Assembly (NCBI GenBank): GCA_027577415.1
Contig: JANBQS010000342.1
Location: 1 to 20,492, forward strand
Origin: Coemansia sp. RSA 922
Taxonomy: Eukaryota > Kickxellomycota > Kickxellomycetes > Kickxellales > Kickxellaceae
DNA: 20,492 nucleotides
Direction of reading: 5' to 3'
Shown piece by piece: positions 1 through 8,563 of this stretch (its first letter is position 1; every line of letters starts with the position of its first letter). The position numbers and the translations under genes are program-made. The notes under the pieces are model-generated. The model saw only the letters and a program-made list of their open reading frames with translations. It made no database searches and was not told where the DNA came from.

Positions 1-379
1 TTCTCGAATTATATCAGTCGCCCAGCAAACAAACAAGGCAAGAGTCATTAGATTGTGGCCCGCTGCGCCCTTTTTTTGTTGTTCGCCTCTATGAATCGAT
101 TATTCACAAGAAAAAATGTGCGCTCAGATTCCGAGTATCACAAGTCTTAGAGCCTGGCTAGAAGCAGAAGACTGGCGAAAAAGTGAGAAGCGGGGAGGCG
201 TGTAGTCGGGGGGGGGGTGGTTTCCACAAACAAGGATATTGTTTTTCTTTTCTTTTTCATCCCCCTGTTCTGGAGCTGTTGTAGCGTTTGAGCACGGCCA
301 TTCCAACTCACAAGGCCCAAAGAAAGTTTGAATGCATCCAAACCACAGCGACAAGAAATATGCCGTACTTGGATATGCA
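1..379. other. Intergenic region, no supportable gene
   Basis: No reading frame here looks coding. The short minus-strand frames at 124-380 have no recognisable domain and read through low-complexity DNA. A G run with a single interruption lies at about 209-221 and a pyrimidine-rich tract at about 241-262. I take it as upstream DNA of the gene at 632, possibly holding the end of a neighbour beyond the left edge. Confidence 0.5.
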
Positions 380-387
380 TATAAAAG
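380..387 (+). promoter_or_regulatory. TATA box (TATAAAAG) of the secreted repeat-protein gene
   Basis: A TATAAAAG octamer lies 245 bases before the ATG at 632. The same octamer, or a close variant, precedes several other genes in this window. The distance to the ATG is long for a fungal leader, so the gene has either a 5' UTR of roughly 200 bases or a 5' UTR intron. Candidate acceptors such as CTCTTTAG near 461-468 exist, but the donor is unclear. Confidence 0.5.
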
Positions 388-631
388 ACGTGACTGTCCT
401 GACTTTAGATGTGAGGATCTCCATCCAGCTTTATTAAATTTCTAGTCCAACTTTTCTCCCCTCTTTAGTTGCCCTTTAAATCTAACAGAAAGCCTTTTTT
501 TGCCCCTTGCCGCCTATCTTGTTCAATAGCTAGACATCAAATTTATTTTTGCTCCAACTTTTTTTGGTTAGCTTTTCCTTTCCTCAAGATCCAGCCTAGT
601 CCATCCTTTAATTTCACCAGGAATATCAAGA

Positions 632-1501
632 ATGCGTTTCTCGTCATCTGTCCTTGCACTGGCTCTGGCCTCATTTGCTGTTGCGTATCCCGCCGTCGTG
701 CGTCGCGACCAATGGAATGACATGGTCTTTGGCGGCTTCAACAGCCCTGTCTACCATCCCGGATCTCACTTCCCCGGATTCCCAGGTGGCGGCTATCCTC
801 AGGGCGGTTGGTACCCGGGCGGTTCGGGTGGCGGAAATCCTCCGGGCAATGGCGGCGGTAGCAACCCCGGTAACGGTGGTGGCAACAACCCTGGTAACGG
901 TGGTGGTAGCAACCCTGGCAACGGCGGCGGCAACAACCCTGGCAACGGTGGAGGCAGCAACCCCGGTAATGGTGGCGGCAACAACCCTGGCAATGGCGGT
1001 GGTAGCAACCCTGGCAACGGCGGCGGCAACAACCCTGGAAACGGCGGTGGCAACAACCCCGGTAATGGTGGAGGCAGCAACCCTGGTAATGGTGGAGGCA
1101 GCAACCCTGGCAACGGTGGAGGCAGCAACCCTGGCAACGGCGGTGGCAGCAACCCTGGAAACGGTGGAGGCAGCAACCCAGGAAGTGGCAGCAGCGGCAA
1201 GAACGTATGCGGCGTTACTCCCGACCAGATCTCCGCGCTCACACCTCTGCTCAACAAGCTCGGCCTTTCTACCACGGTTGATGGCGTAAAGCAACTCGTT
1301 GACAAACTTCTACTCAGCGTTGGCGGTCTGCTCGAGAGCCCTGGAGTCAATGGCAGTGGTGGTCTCGTTGATCTTGTCAACAACCTCGTCAAGGGTCTCT
1401 TGGGTCAGCCTCTGGACCTCCACAACACTGTCGATGCAGTTACTCAGATCCTAGAGAAGCAAGTCCCATGCCTCCTTGACACCGTCTTGCCCAAGCCATA
1501 G
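632..1501 (+). CDS. Secreted glycine/asparagine/proline-rich repeat protein, probably cell-surface
   Basis: The protein has 289 residues. Residues 1-18 form a clear signal peptide ([18 protein letters not shown]), followed by a VVRR dibasic site that suits Kex2 processing at about residue 25. A Gly/Pro-rich linker follows. Residues about 78-181 are 13 tandem octapeptides of the form NPGNGGG[S/N]. The C-terminal ~100 residues are non-repetitive and helical, with amphipathic Leu/Val-rich segments, one N-G-S sequon and two cysteines (in VCGV and VPCLL) that could form a disulfide. There is no GPI-anchor signal or membrane segment. I do not recognise the C-terminal domain. A structural or adhesive wall role is inferred from the export signal and the flexible repeats. 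The ATG is the first after the leader and starts the signal peptide directly. The gene converges on the large minus-strand gene. Confidence 0.8.
   Translation: MRFSSSVLALALASFAVAYPAVVRRDQWNDMVFGGFNSPVYHPGSHFPGFPGGGYPQGGWYPGGSGGGNPPGNGGGSNPGNGGGNNPGNGGGSNPGNGGGNNPGNGGGSNPGNGGGNNPGNGGGSNPGNGGGNNPGNGGGNNPGNGGGSNPGNGGGSNPGNGGGSNPGNGGGSNPGNGGGSNPGSGSSGKNVCGVTPDQISALTPLLNKLGLSTTVDGVKQLVDKLLLSVGGLLESPGVNGSGGLVDLVNNLVKGLLGQPLDLHNTVDAVTQILEKQVPCLLDTVLPKP
863..1174 (+). repeat. In-frame 24-bp tandem repeat array (13 units)
   Basis: Thirteen consecutive 24-base units each encode NPGNGGG followed by S or N. The last residue runs N,S,N,S,N,S,N,N,S,S,S,S,S, so the first half has a 48-base period and the second half a 24-base period. 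Units 3 and 7 are identical in DNA, as are units 4 and 11, while most others differ only at synonymous third positions. A degenerate unit sits on each side (PPGNGGGS before, NPGSGSSG after). Confidence 0.95.
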
Positions 1502-1642
1502 ATATTGTTCACTAAAATTATCTTTTTTTTTGCTAATCCATCACTTTTTACTTCTTACATTTCCAATAATGCAATATACTTGCCCTAAAAAAAAAATATA
1601 ATACACATCTAAAAAGGATGTAAATAAATCTCTATATAAAGT
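1502..1642. terminator. Shared 3' region of two convergent genes
   Basis: This 141-base gap separates the stop of the secreted protein (+) from the stop of the large gene (-). It is very AT-rich, with poly(T) and poly(A) tracts and an AATAAA-type sequence near 1623-1628 (AAATAAAT). Both transcripts are expected to be cleaved and polyadenylated here. No exact sites can be fixed from sequence alone. Confidence 0.45.
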
Positions 1643-4600
1643 TTATTGTTTGGAGTTGTTGTCAGGAAGGAATCCGTGCATACGATAGTCGAATGTAGCA
1701 TGTGGTGGGTGCTCTTGCTGTCGATTCATATGCATACGTTGCTCGTGGATCATCTGGTCAAACGACGACACAGTAGCAGTGTTAGGCGGCACACTCATAT
1801 GCACATTTCGAGGCTGCATCCCACTCTGTTGGCTCTGCGATCCGCCCACAGGTCCTGAGGCCAGTCCCGGCAATCCATGCATGTTCAGCGCAGCGGCCTG
1901 TGACGCGAATAATTGCGCAGCAGCGTAGTTGTGCTGCAAGTTCATTCCGTCACCTCCACTGCCAGCCACTAGGCCCTGTAGCGATGTCGCTGATCCTGGC
2001 CGGTGAATATGAGCCTGGTACTGCTGCTGAAGCTGTTGCTGCGAGTACTGGTGGTAAGCAGGCGGCTGATTGCGTTGTTGGATCCCGGCAGCAATCATGT
2101 TTGCATGTGCATTGTCCATATGCGCCGAAGACGTAGGTGGCTGCTGCATTAGCTGATTGGATAGAGAGGCAGCGAACGCCTGAGTACTAGCCGAGTCCAA
2201 ACCCATGTCTGACGCCAACCGAGCAATAGTAGTACCAAATGACTCGCCCTCCTTTGCACCCGCCTGCTGCCGTTGCTGTTGCTGATGGAATACGCTGCCA
2301 GCATCAGCGAACCCTTGCTGCTGGTAATTGAATCTGTCATATACATAGGGATCAGCGGGCAAGGCTACGCCATCGGCAGAGTGTCGCACACGTTTATTGC
2401 CAGCTGCAGCAACCGCAGCAGCAGCCATCATCATAGCGGCCTCGCCCTGCTGAGCACCTGATTCACCGACCACATAGCTCATGGCAGCCGGATCCGTGTC
2501 TAGTGGGCGCTTGACGCCACCGGCAGCCAGTCTCGGAGGCTGCGGTGGAAGAGCCTGCATAGGCATATTCGTAGGGTCTGACAGTAGCGCTTCCAGCAAC
2601 GGCAGAGTGCTCAGATCGTCAGAGGTAGCGGGCTGAATGGTAGCACAAACCGCCGCAGAAATCGACAGCTGCTGACCAGTATCCGTCCTCATCGCCGACG
2701 ACAAAGGCGTGTAGCTGGTGCCAGCTTTAAAGACGCCAGTCTGGACAGACTGCAATCCGCCGTCAAACTCCGGCATCGGCAGCAGCGGCGCAGGAGGCGC
2801 ACTCGTAGTCGCCGACATCCTCACGTCATTACCACCAGACGCCAATGGCCGGCAGCGCTTGCCCAACAACAGGGAGTCCGGCTCCGGGTGATCTGACATC
2901 TGGCTCGTAGTGCAGGTCGACCAAGGCGCGATACCACCACCGGCCACCGGGTTGCTAGAAGTTGTATGAGTCCTATGCCGCAGACCATGCGACGCCGAGG
3001 GAGCAACAGCCGGGGCCTTTGACGGCTTTGGCGGGCGACAAGCGAGTTTCCAGTACCCGCGCATAGCGTTCTGCATCCACTTGGGACAGTTACCAGGAGT
3101 CTTTGACACGGTAATCGGCGACTCTGTAAACTCCAACGACAGTAGCCTCAGCCGATGATCGAGAGCTATAGTTACAGCATCAATACTACGCACAAAATAG
3201 TCGACGGTAACCCCGGAAAGCTCAAACTCCAATACGGGCTTTTCCGATATGCCAATGTTCTGCTCGACCTCCACCTTGCTATTCTGAAGCAAATCGTAGA
3301 CCGTGACTCTCTTTTTCTTGTGATGCGGCGACGACAATCTACCAAGCAATTCGGAAAAAGTATCGCCGATATCAAAGTTGATAGACTGCAGTTTGTTCTC
3401 CGCCTGCTCCCGACAGATACGCGCCAGTTGCCGCTCGTAAAAGCGCCGGAAAAAGTGCAAGTCTGTGCTAAGCGCTAACGGCAGTACGTTCCATGCTGTG
3501 GCTAGTTTGGCCAGGTTGCCGAATTTTGTCCATGCCTCGGAATGTTGCGCAGAGTATGAGCCGTAGTTGTGCCTCTGTAGCCGCTCCAACAACGACTGGT
3601 CCGCCGTCAGAGTGCTCATGTTGGCGCGCGCCTGGCTGTCCTCCACCGACCGCAGCCTCCGCCCGCTCTGCGCCAGCGCGCCATCAGGGAACAGCTTGGC
3701 ACGATACGCCAGCTGTATTTTACCTGGGACATACCGCGCCGTCGGCACCTCGGCAAGCTTTCCCAGCTCTGCCTCAGCCTGCTGACGCACCTCAGCCTTG
3801 AACACGCCCCACTCGAGCAACACAGCCGTCGGGTCAACCAAGGGGCCGCTGGTTGGCGACCGCACAGGCGCAGGGGTAGTGTCGTCATTGGCGGGAATTG
3901 ACTCGCCCTTGGGCCCAACCAACTGCAGCCCCCCAGCGCTGCGAGTCGTCGAGTGTGCAGATGACAACCGTTCAGTAAGAGCCATAGTCTGACTATTGGC
4001 AAACTTGGCGGATTCAGCGGGGTCGCGAGGAAACTGAGTAGGATCCCACATATCAGCCAAAGCCTGAATAGTAGCAATATCCTTGGAGTTAAAGCGTTGG
4101 TGCAAGTCATGCAAAATCGCCGAAGACACCGTGCGAATCAACTCGATGAGCCGAGACTGACTATCATCGCGCGAGTAATTGACAACCGTAAACGAGCGAA
4201 ACCGGCAGACAGAGTCCTCTTTATCCGTCAAATGCATAAACTCGTTGAGATGAAATCCCGAAAACTCCTCCTCGCCATTACCACTCTCAGTAAACCCAAA
4301 CCCATTAACATCGTGGGTTTCGTCGCCTTCCTCCTCGCCGTACATAATAGTCACTGACTCGATGGCGTCCCTAATAGTACCGATATACGCACGCAGCCGC
4401 TGGTCGAGAGTATGATCTGCAGGCTCCGACAACTCGCCAAGCACGCGGGTGGGCATGTCGCTGCGTCCAGCTATATCGATGATGGGCTTGATCTGGGACA
4501 AAATATCTGCCATAAAATGCAAACAGCCCAAAAAGCTGTAGTCGCGAAGCCGCTCGAGCAAAACGTCCGCTGGTGGACATCGACCCACGCTTTTCTGAGC

Positions 4601-6940
4601 GCCTAACCGTCCGCCAAACGACGATACTAGGATATCGATTACGGGCAACGGGATTTGCAGCGACGACCGTGGCGACTTTGGCGTCAAATTCATAGTTGGC
4701 GTCACCACATCGCCACCTCCGCCCCTATGATCAGGCATATTGACGCCCGCAGTAGGTCTACCGGCAGCGCTCATACTGGTGGTAGGATCAGCCATACGCG
4801 TCGTAGAAGGCTGAGCGGAGACCCTAGAGAGAGCCAAAACAGTAGCCATGATCTGCGAGATATTACGCGTCAGCGCAATGACAATAGTCGGAGTCAACGA
4901 AATAGGCAACCGTGTGCTGATGGATCCTTCGTCGAGAAAGATCTCATACAAAGTTTTGTAGAGCATCTCTTGGAAATCCACACCCAAAAAGGCAAAACTC
5001 GTCGGATGCGAGTACATGAACAGACAGAGGTCCATTAGTGCCATTGAAAAATGCACAAAGTCTTCGGAGCGGTTAGTAATCTCCTCGTAAACTTGCGGCG
5101 AGAGTGAGTTTGGATACGTGAATATGCCGTGCCAGTGGATAACGTGGGGCTGCCGCTGCCTCTTGGCCTCCTCGTCCTCATGAGTGGCCGGGCGCTCGCA
5201 CGAGATGCATACTAGTCGACTCGAGTCGATTTTAGCGCGCTCCAGCAATGTCAATACCAGGCTAATTGGATCACGTCTTGCTAGACGTCCGTTACTCTCG
5301 TGGTACAAGTGCACGCAGCGCCAGAACCGCGTAATAGCCTGCAGCTCGCCAGTCTCCGACTCTGGGTCCCGCCGCATATATCGCAGATACAAAAGTACAT
5401 GTGCCACTAGACTGTTGTGCTCACGCAATGGTGCCTCGTCAATGATGACTGAGAATGCCGGCGACTGGCTGACCTCGTCCTTGATCAGCGATAAGAGTTC
5501 ACTCGATACAACGTGCTGCAAAGTGCGCGCAGCCTCAGTACTATTCGCATACGCTCCAGCCAGCCGCACTGCGTCGGCTCGCCTGCCGTTGTTGGAGAAT
5601 CGACTAGAGTGTCCATGTGATCCAATGTCGGCCAGAGGCATAGGTTGGATCTGTAATCGGTATAGATCGGCGACAGAGCTAATGGGCAGGTTGAGATTCA
5701 TCGCTTGCAGTAATGCCTGTACCGCGTGCTCAAACTCCTTGGCGTACCGCTCATCAGGACCCGCCGCAGCTGATGTCGAACTGCGAGGCGCCCGGTTATC
5801 ACCCATTTTCATAGAGGGACCCGCCACACTGCCGATTAGAGGACCGGATCCCGCGCGAGGCCTGGAGCCACTTGCTCGTCGCTGTTCGACGCCATGTGTC
5901 AGCCGGTGCTCGTCCTTGGGCTGCATCTCGACTGGTGTGGTTCGGCTGGCTACCGATGAGATTGACTCGATTGTAGAGTATGAGTTGGCACTAGCCGATG
6001 GCTGAGCAACGGTGCGTGGACCTACAGGTGCTTCAAACGAGGCGGCGCCATCGGTGGCGGTGATTGTTAAAGCTGGCGCTTCAACAACGGGGCTGGGTTT
6101 TACAGCAGGCATGGCGCTCAATGGCTCGTCACGGGCAGTGTTGCTAGCCGATGTGGCAATATCCCCAGTGGCATGTACCGCAGTGCTACTCTCTGGTGGC
6201 TGATATCGCTGTTGCTGAGGTGGCGGTTGATCAAGTATACCCAATGGTGCCTGTCCGGCAAGTGAAGTAAAGGACTGAGCAGACCACACGCCGTCCACCA
6301 TAGTAAGAACAGTACTGGCCGAATCCAATCCGCCAAGGTCCGAGGGGCCCAACTGAGCCAAACTACGTTTATGATCATTGCTCGAAGCATGATCAACCAA
6401 GGCCGATGTCTTGAAATTCTTACTACCCATCTTGGCAAACTGATTAGCTCTCCTCCCGTCCTTACACAACGCGCACAGCATAGAGTTCTCACCAGGGTCA
6501 AATCTCAACCAGCGATAGTCGTAGAGCCATTTGAGATTGAATCTACGTTTATCACCGCCGATAGCCGCGCCAATAGTGATTGAACTACGTCCAGAGAGTA
6601 GTATGTCGGGTGGTATCTGGTACGCGTGATCGCTGATTTTTGTTACTACTCCGCGAGATACCAGATCCTCTATCTTTGTTACCCCGTCGTCCTCCATATC
6701 ACCAAAGCTCGGCGCTGTGGGTGACGTGGGTGACGGGCGACCAGACTCGGTGGCTTCAGCGGGACTGTGTCTGGCTCCCCGACCCCGACCACGCCCTCGA
6801 CCACGTCCGCGTCTGCTGCCTTCAGCTGAGTCGTTGCGCCCTCGGCTAGAAGGAAACCCAGTGTGTGATTCAATAACAGGTGGCATGGCTCTGGCTGCGG
6901 CCTGTGCAAAGGCGTCCTGGTTCTGATTAAGTTCAGACAT
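1643..6940 (-). CDS. Giant nuclear-type protein: RG-rich tail, BED/TTF-like zinc finger, decayed hAT-transposase-like core
   Basis: From the MSELNQ start at 6940 the protein has 1765 residues. An RG-repeat tract lies at about residues 45-57. A finger with C-x2-C-x24-H-x5-H spacing (Cys 156 and 159, His 184 and 190) follows KWLYDYRWLRFDP, as in the BED/TTF fingers of ZNF862/DUF4371-type hAT relatives. Residues about 400-680 resemble the hAT RNase H-like core: FSVIIDEAP has the first acidic residue (Asp 501), a downstream LRY motif follows, then a helical part. The position where relatives have DGA reads SCERPA, so catalysis is probably lost. A later segment (FGNLAKLATAW, then about 20 residues on, ENKLQSI) could be the hAT C-terminal dimerisation helix. 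The C-terminus is Gln- and Ala-rich, as in transcriptional regulators. Reading is open with no frameshift over 5.3 kb, so the gene is under constraint. The frame stays open to 7009, and splicing to 7576-8005 is possible (see exon entry). I infer a DNA-binding regulator derived from a transposase. Confidence 0.75.
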   Translation of the reverse strand: MSELNQNQDAFAQAAARAMPPVIESHTGFPSSRGRNDSAEGSRRGRGRGRGRGRGARHSPAEATESGRPSPTSPTAPSFGDMEDDGVTKIEDLVSRGVVTKISDHAYQIPPDILLSGRSSITIGAAIGGDKRRFNLKWLYDYRWLRFDPGENSMLCALCKDGRRANQFAKMGSKNFKTSALVDHASSNDHKRSLAQLGPSDLGGLDSASTVLTMVDGVWSAQSFTSLAGQAPLGILDQPPPQQQRYQPPESSTAVHATGDIATSASNTARDEPLSAMPAVKPSPVVEAPALTITATDGAASFEAPVGPRTVAQPSASANSYSTIESISSVASRTTPVEMQPKDEHRLTHGVEQRRASGSRPRAGSGPLIGSVAGPSMKMGDNRAPRSSTSAAAGPDERYAKEFEHAVQALLQAMNLNLPISSVADLYRLQIQPMPLADIGSHGHSSRFSNNGRRADAVRLAGAYANSTEAARTLQHVVSSELLSLIKDEVSQSPAFSVIIDEAPLREHNSLVAHVLLYLRYMRRDPESETGELQAITRFWRCVHLYHESNGRLARRDPISLVLTLLERAKIDSSRLVCISCERPATHEDEEAKRQRQPHVIHWHGIFTYPNSLSPQVYEEITNRSEDFVHFSMALMDLCLFMYSHPTSFAFLGVDFQEMLYKTLYEIFLDEGSISTRLPISLTPTIVIALTRNISQIMATVLALSRVSAQPSTTRMADPTTSMSAAGRPTAGVNMPDHRGGGGDVVTPTMNLTPKSPRSSLQIPLPVIDILVSSFGGRLGAQKSVGRCPPADVLLERLRDYSFLGCLHFMADILSQIKPIIDIAGRSDMPTRVLGELSEPADHTLDQRLRAYIGTIRDAIESVTIMYGEEEGDETHDVNGFGFTESGNGEEEFSGFHLNEFMHLTDKEDSVCRFRSFTVVNYSRDDSQSRLIELIRTVSSAILHDLHQRFNSKDIATIQALADMWDPTQFPRDPAESAKFANSQTMALTERLSSAHSTTRSAGGLQLVGPKGESIPANDDTTPAPVRSPTSGPLVDPTAVLLEWGVFKAEVRQQAEAELGKLAEVPTARYVPGKIQLAYRAKLFPDGALAQSGRRLRSVEDSQARANMSTLTADQSLLERLQRHNYGSYSAQHSEAWTKFGNLAKLATAWNVLPLALSTDLHFFRRFYERQLARICREQAENKLQSINFDIGDTFSELLGRLSSPHHKKKRVTVYDLLQNSKVEVEQNIGISEKPVLEFELSGVTVDYFVRSIDAVTIALDHRLRLLSLEFTESPITVSKTPGNCPKWMQNAMRGYWKLACRPPKPSKAPAVAPSASHGLRHRTHTTSSNPVAGGGIAPWSTCTTSQMSDHPEPDSLLLGKRCRPLASGGNDVRMSATTSAPPAPLLPMPEFDGGLQSVQTGVFKAGTSYTPLSSAMRTDTGQQLSISAAVCATIQPATSDDLSTLPLLEALLSDPTNMPMQALPPQPPRLAAGGVKRPLDTDPAAMSYVVGESGAQQGEAAMMMAAAAVAAAGNKRVRHSADGVALPADPYVYDRFNYQQQGFADAGSVFHQQQQRQQAGAKEGESFGTTIARLASDMGLDSASTQAFAASLSNQLMQQPPTSSAHMDNAHANMIAAGIQQRNQPPAYHQYSQQQLQQQYQAHIHRPGSATSLQGLVAGSGGDGMNLQHNYAAAQLFASQAAALNMHGLPGLASGPVGGSQSQQSGMQPRNVHMSVPPNTATVSSFDQMIHEQRMHMNRQQEHPPHATFDYRMHGFLPDNNSKQ

Positions 6941-6978
6941 GGTCGATGCCTTGTCCAAGGAAAGTATATGCGACTGGT

Positions 6979-7575
6979 CTACGATAAGCAACGATACAGG
7001 AAACGGCATAAGAATAAAGAGTATTTTAGTGAAGCAAACAAAAAGAAATAAAGATAAAGAAGAAAAATGCTTACAAACAGAAGAAGAGGGGGGGAACCTT
7101 TTTACTTTTGTGTGTGCTCACACAAGAGTCAAAAAAAGGATAGAATGACGCCAACGAGAGAGAGAAAAAAGGTGGGCCCACCTTTAATATGCCCGCATGA
7201 TATTCGGAATACGATAGGAGCAACGGAGAGTGGGGAGGGGAAGACTGTTCATTAATGTGCACTCTTACGCATAAACATCCAAATAGATAGAGACGGGTGA
7301 GGGGGGCTAGACATACCCACTCGTTGAGTGTTGCTCCTTTTTTCGTCCATATACGTGCAAAGCAAAAAAAAAAAAACTAGAGTGAAGAGGCGCACAATGC
7401 AAAAATCCTTAAAGGGTCAAGAAAACCACCTGCAGCCTCCCCACGCCATTGTTTTTTTAGAATGTGATGAGATTCGGAATCTGTCTTTTTTCAGCTCCAC
7501 AGATCCCTCTCCCCCACTTCCAAAAAGGCAAAACACGAAAAAGAAAAAAAAGAGGAACACATGTGAGATAATTAC
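6979..7575 (-). other. Candidate intron (or promoter/5' leader) of the large gene
   Basis: On the minus strand, CTAG|GTAATT at 7576/7575 can serve as a donor and ATCGTAG| at 6979 as an acceptor. Joining them keeps phase: the leftover G plus AC gives Asp, then QSHILSLDKASTMSEL. At 597 bases this would be long for a gene set with a 71-base intron elsewhere. The branch point is weak (CACTAAA about 45 bases before the acceptor). The alternative is that this DNA is the gene's own promoter. It holds an ATATTAAAGG TATA-like sequence (7190-7181) followed by a pyrimidine-rich tract, the same layout as the promoter of the gene at 10226-10840. Confidence 0.4.
7171..7182. promoter_or_regulatory. Perfect palindrome GGTGGGCCCACC
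   Basis: This 12-base sequence equals its own reverse complement and directly abuts an AT-rich TATA-like stretch (7181-7190). It is a plausible dimeric factor site in front of the large gene, or it may be incidental within an intron. No factor is assigned. Confidence 0.35.
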
Positions 7576-8005
7576 CTAGTCTAGAATTGACAAATACTGC
7601 CGGTGTAGTAGATGTAGTAGAGATAGGCAGACCAGTCGGCAAACACATTTCCATAGAAGCCGAACCATCCTGTGTAGGAGCATAGCAATGCATTGAGCTC
7701 AAGTAACGACTCACCGGATGCCTCCCCACACTGTCCCCCAGAACTCCACCATACTGCGGTTGACCATATGCGGAAGCCGATCCGTTACTGTAGAGAACGT
7801 CTTGTGCCGAACTACCGCGAGAATAGAATCCTATCGGCACAGGCTGTTCCTGTCCGTATCGCATAGTGGCCAAACCAAGAACTGCTACAGATGATGTGGG
7901 TGTTAAAGACATCATGTACCGCCCATCAACACTATCGTTTACTGCTGTTGTAAGCGGTGCAGGCCTTCTACCACCGTCTCCCGCACTATTGGCGGGATAG
8001 TTCAT
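7576..8005 (-). CDS. Probable first coding exon of the large gene (or a separate small gene)
   Basis: From ATG at 8005 the frame encodes 143 residues beginning MNYPANSAGDGGRR and ending ...AVFVNSRL, a Ser/Tyr/Gly/Pro-rich segment with no recognised domain. Its style matches the disordered parts of the downstream giant protein. After the GTAATT donor at 7575 the frame runs on for about 40 residues through poly-pyrimidine DNA and looks non-coding, which supports a splice there. Joined to the acceptor at 6979 it gives a 1921-residue protein in a continuous frame. A 168-base gap separates it from the SDH5 stop upstream, enough for a compact promoter. Only cDNA evidence could separate this from an independent short gene. 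Confidence 0.45.
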
Positions 8006-8122
8006 AACTCTAAGAAATTCAATACTTTGAAGAAAAAAAAAGAGTAGTAGGGGCGATAATATTTAGGGAAAAAATGAGTAGAAAGAAAGGGGAGGGGATA
8101 AGAAAAAAAAACCTGATAAAGA

Positions 8123-8145
8123 CTCAATTCAAAAATTGAATTGAG
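8123..8145. repeat. Perfect 10-bp inverted repeat with 3-base loop
   Basis: CTCAATTCAA and TTGAATTGAG flank AAA, a perfect hairpin-forming sequence in the gap between the SDH5 stop (8174) and the next minus-strand ATG (8005). It could fold in the SDH5 3' UTR or bind a dimeric regulator of the downstream gene. Confidence 0.6.
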
Positions 8146-8173
8146 CAATACACGAAAAAAAAATTGGGCCTTA

Positions 8174-8563
8174 CTATTGTAGATCAGGCATACGCACGAT
8201 AGCAGATCCCCGCTTATTAGCATGTTCCTTTAGTTTTTGGAACACGGTCATATTTTGGACAACATTTGGAGCTGGAGTTTTGTTTGTTGCCCAATAAAAT
8301 ATATCCCAATCAATATTACTCAATAGCGAGTCCAAGTCCACCAACTCTCTAGTCTCCAAGTTCGCCAAATGCTCTGAAGCAAAAGTACTTAGTAAAAGGT
8401 CCGTTTCAAGAATTCCACGTTTACGCATTTGGTATAATAGTCGACGTCGCATAGTTTCTGAATCTTCTACACCACGCTCCTTCCGCTCTAACCCAACACT
8501 GCTTAGCTGGCGCGTCTGAGCTGGCAGCAACGATAAACGTCGAACGGCGAGTCGTGCAAACAT
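8174..8563 (-). CDS. SDH5: Succinate dehydrogenase assembly factor 2 (SDHAF2/Sdh5), mitochondrial
   Basis: SDH5 is required for covalent attachment of FAD to the flavoprotein subunit of succinate dehydrogenase (complex II) in the mitochondrial matrix. The 129-residue protein has an N-terminus rich in Arg, Leu and Ser with no acidic residue before about residue 26, suiting a mitochondrial presequence. The family core follows: RRRLLYQMRKRGILETD at residues 39-55 and DWDIFYWATNKTPAP at 85-99, both signature blocks of the SDHAF2/YgfY (SdhE) fold. The RG pair required in this family for SDH binding is present (residues 49-50). Length is slightly below yeast and human homologues (about 160), mainly from a shorter N-terminus. 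It ends in RMPDLQ, resembling the family's usual terminus. No intron is seen. It diverges from PPX1. Confidence 0.92.
   Translation of the reverse strand: MFARLAVRRLSLLPAQTRQLSSVGLERKERGVEDSETMRRRLLYQMRKRGILETDLLLSTFASEHLANLETRELVDLDSLLSNIDWDIFYWATNKTPAPNVVQNMTVFQKLKEHANKRGSAIVRMPDLQ

Noticed and set aside
124..380. Two minus-strand frames of about 77 codons near the left edge
   Set aside because: No domain, no plausible promoter, overlap each other in different frames and cross low-complexity DNA.
799..1392. 197-codon minus-strand frame with LPGLLPPP repeats, and other frames over the repeat array
   Set aside because: Period-24 DNA keeps all six frames open. Only the + frame starting at 632 has a signal peptide and a non-repetitive C-terminal domain.
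5184..6005. 273-codon + frame and other frames opposite the giant gene
   Set aside because: Antisense shadows of a 5.3 kb coding frame with no domain and unusual composition.
1643..6940. An intact autonomous hAT transposon
   Set aside because: No terminal inverted repeats or target-site duplications were recognised around the gene, and a key catalytic position appears lost.
7457..7575. Extension of the upstream exon frame beyond the GTAATT donor
   Set aside because: The added ~40 residues come from poly-pyrimidine DNA, and a donor site lies just where coding character stops.
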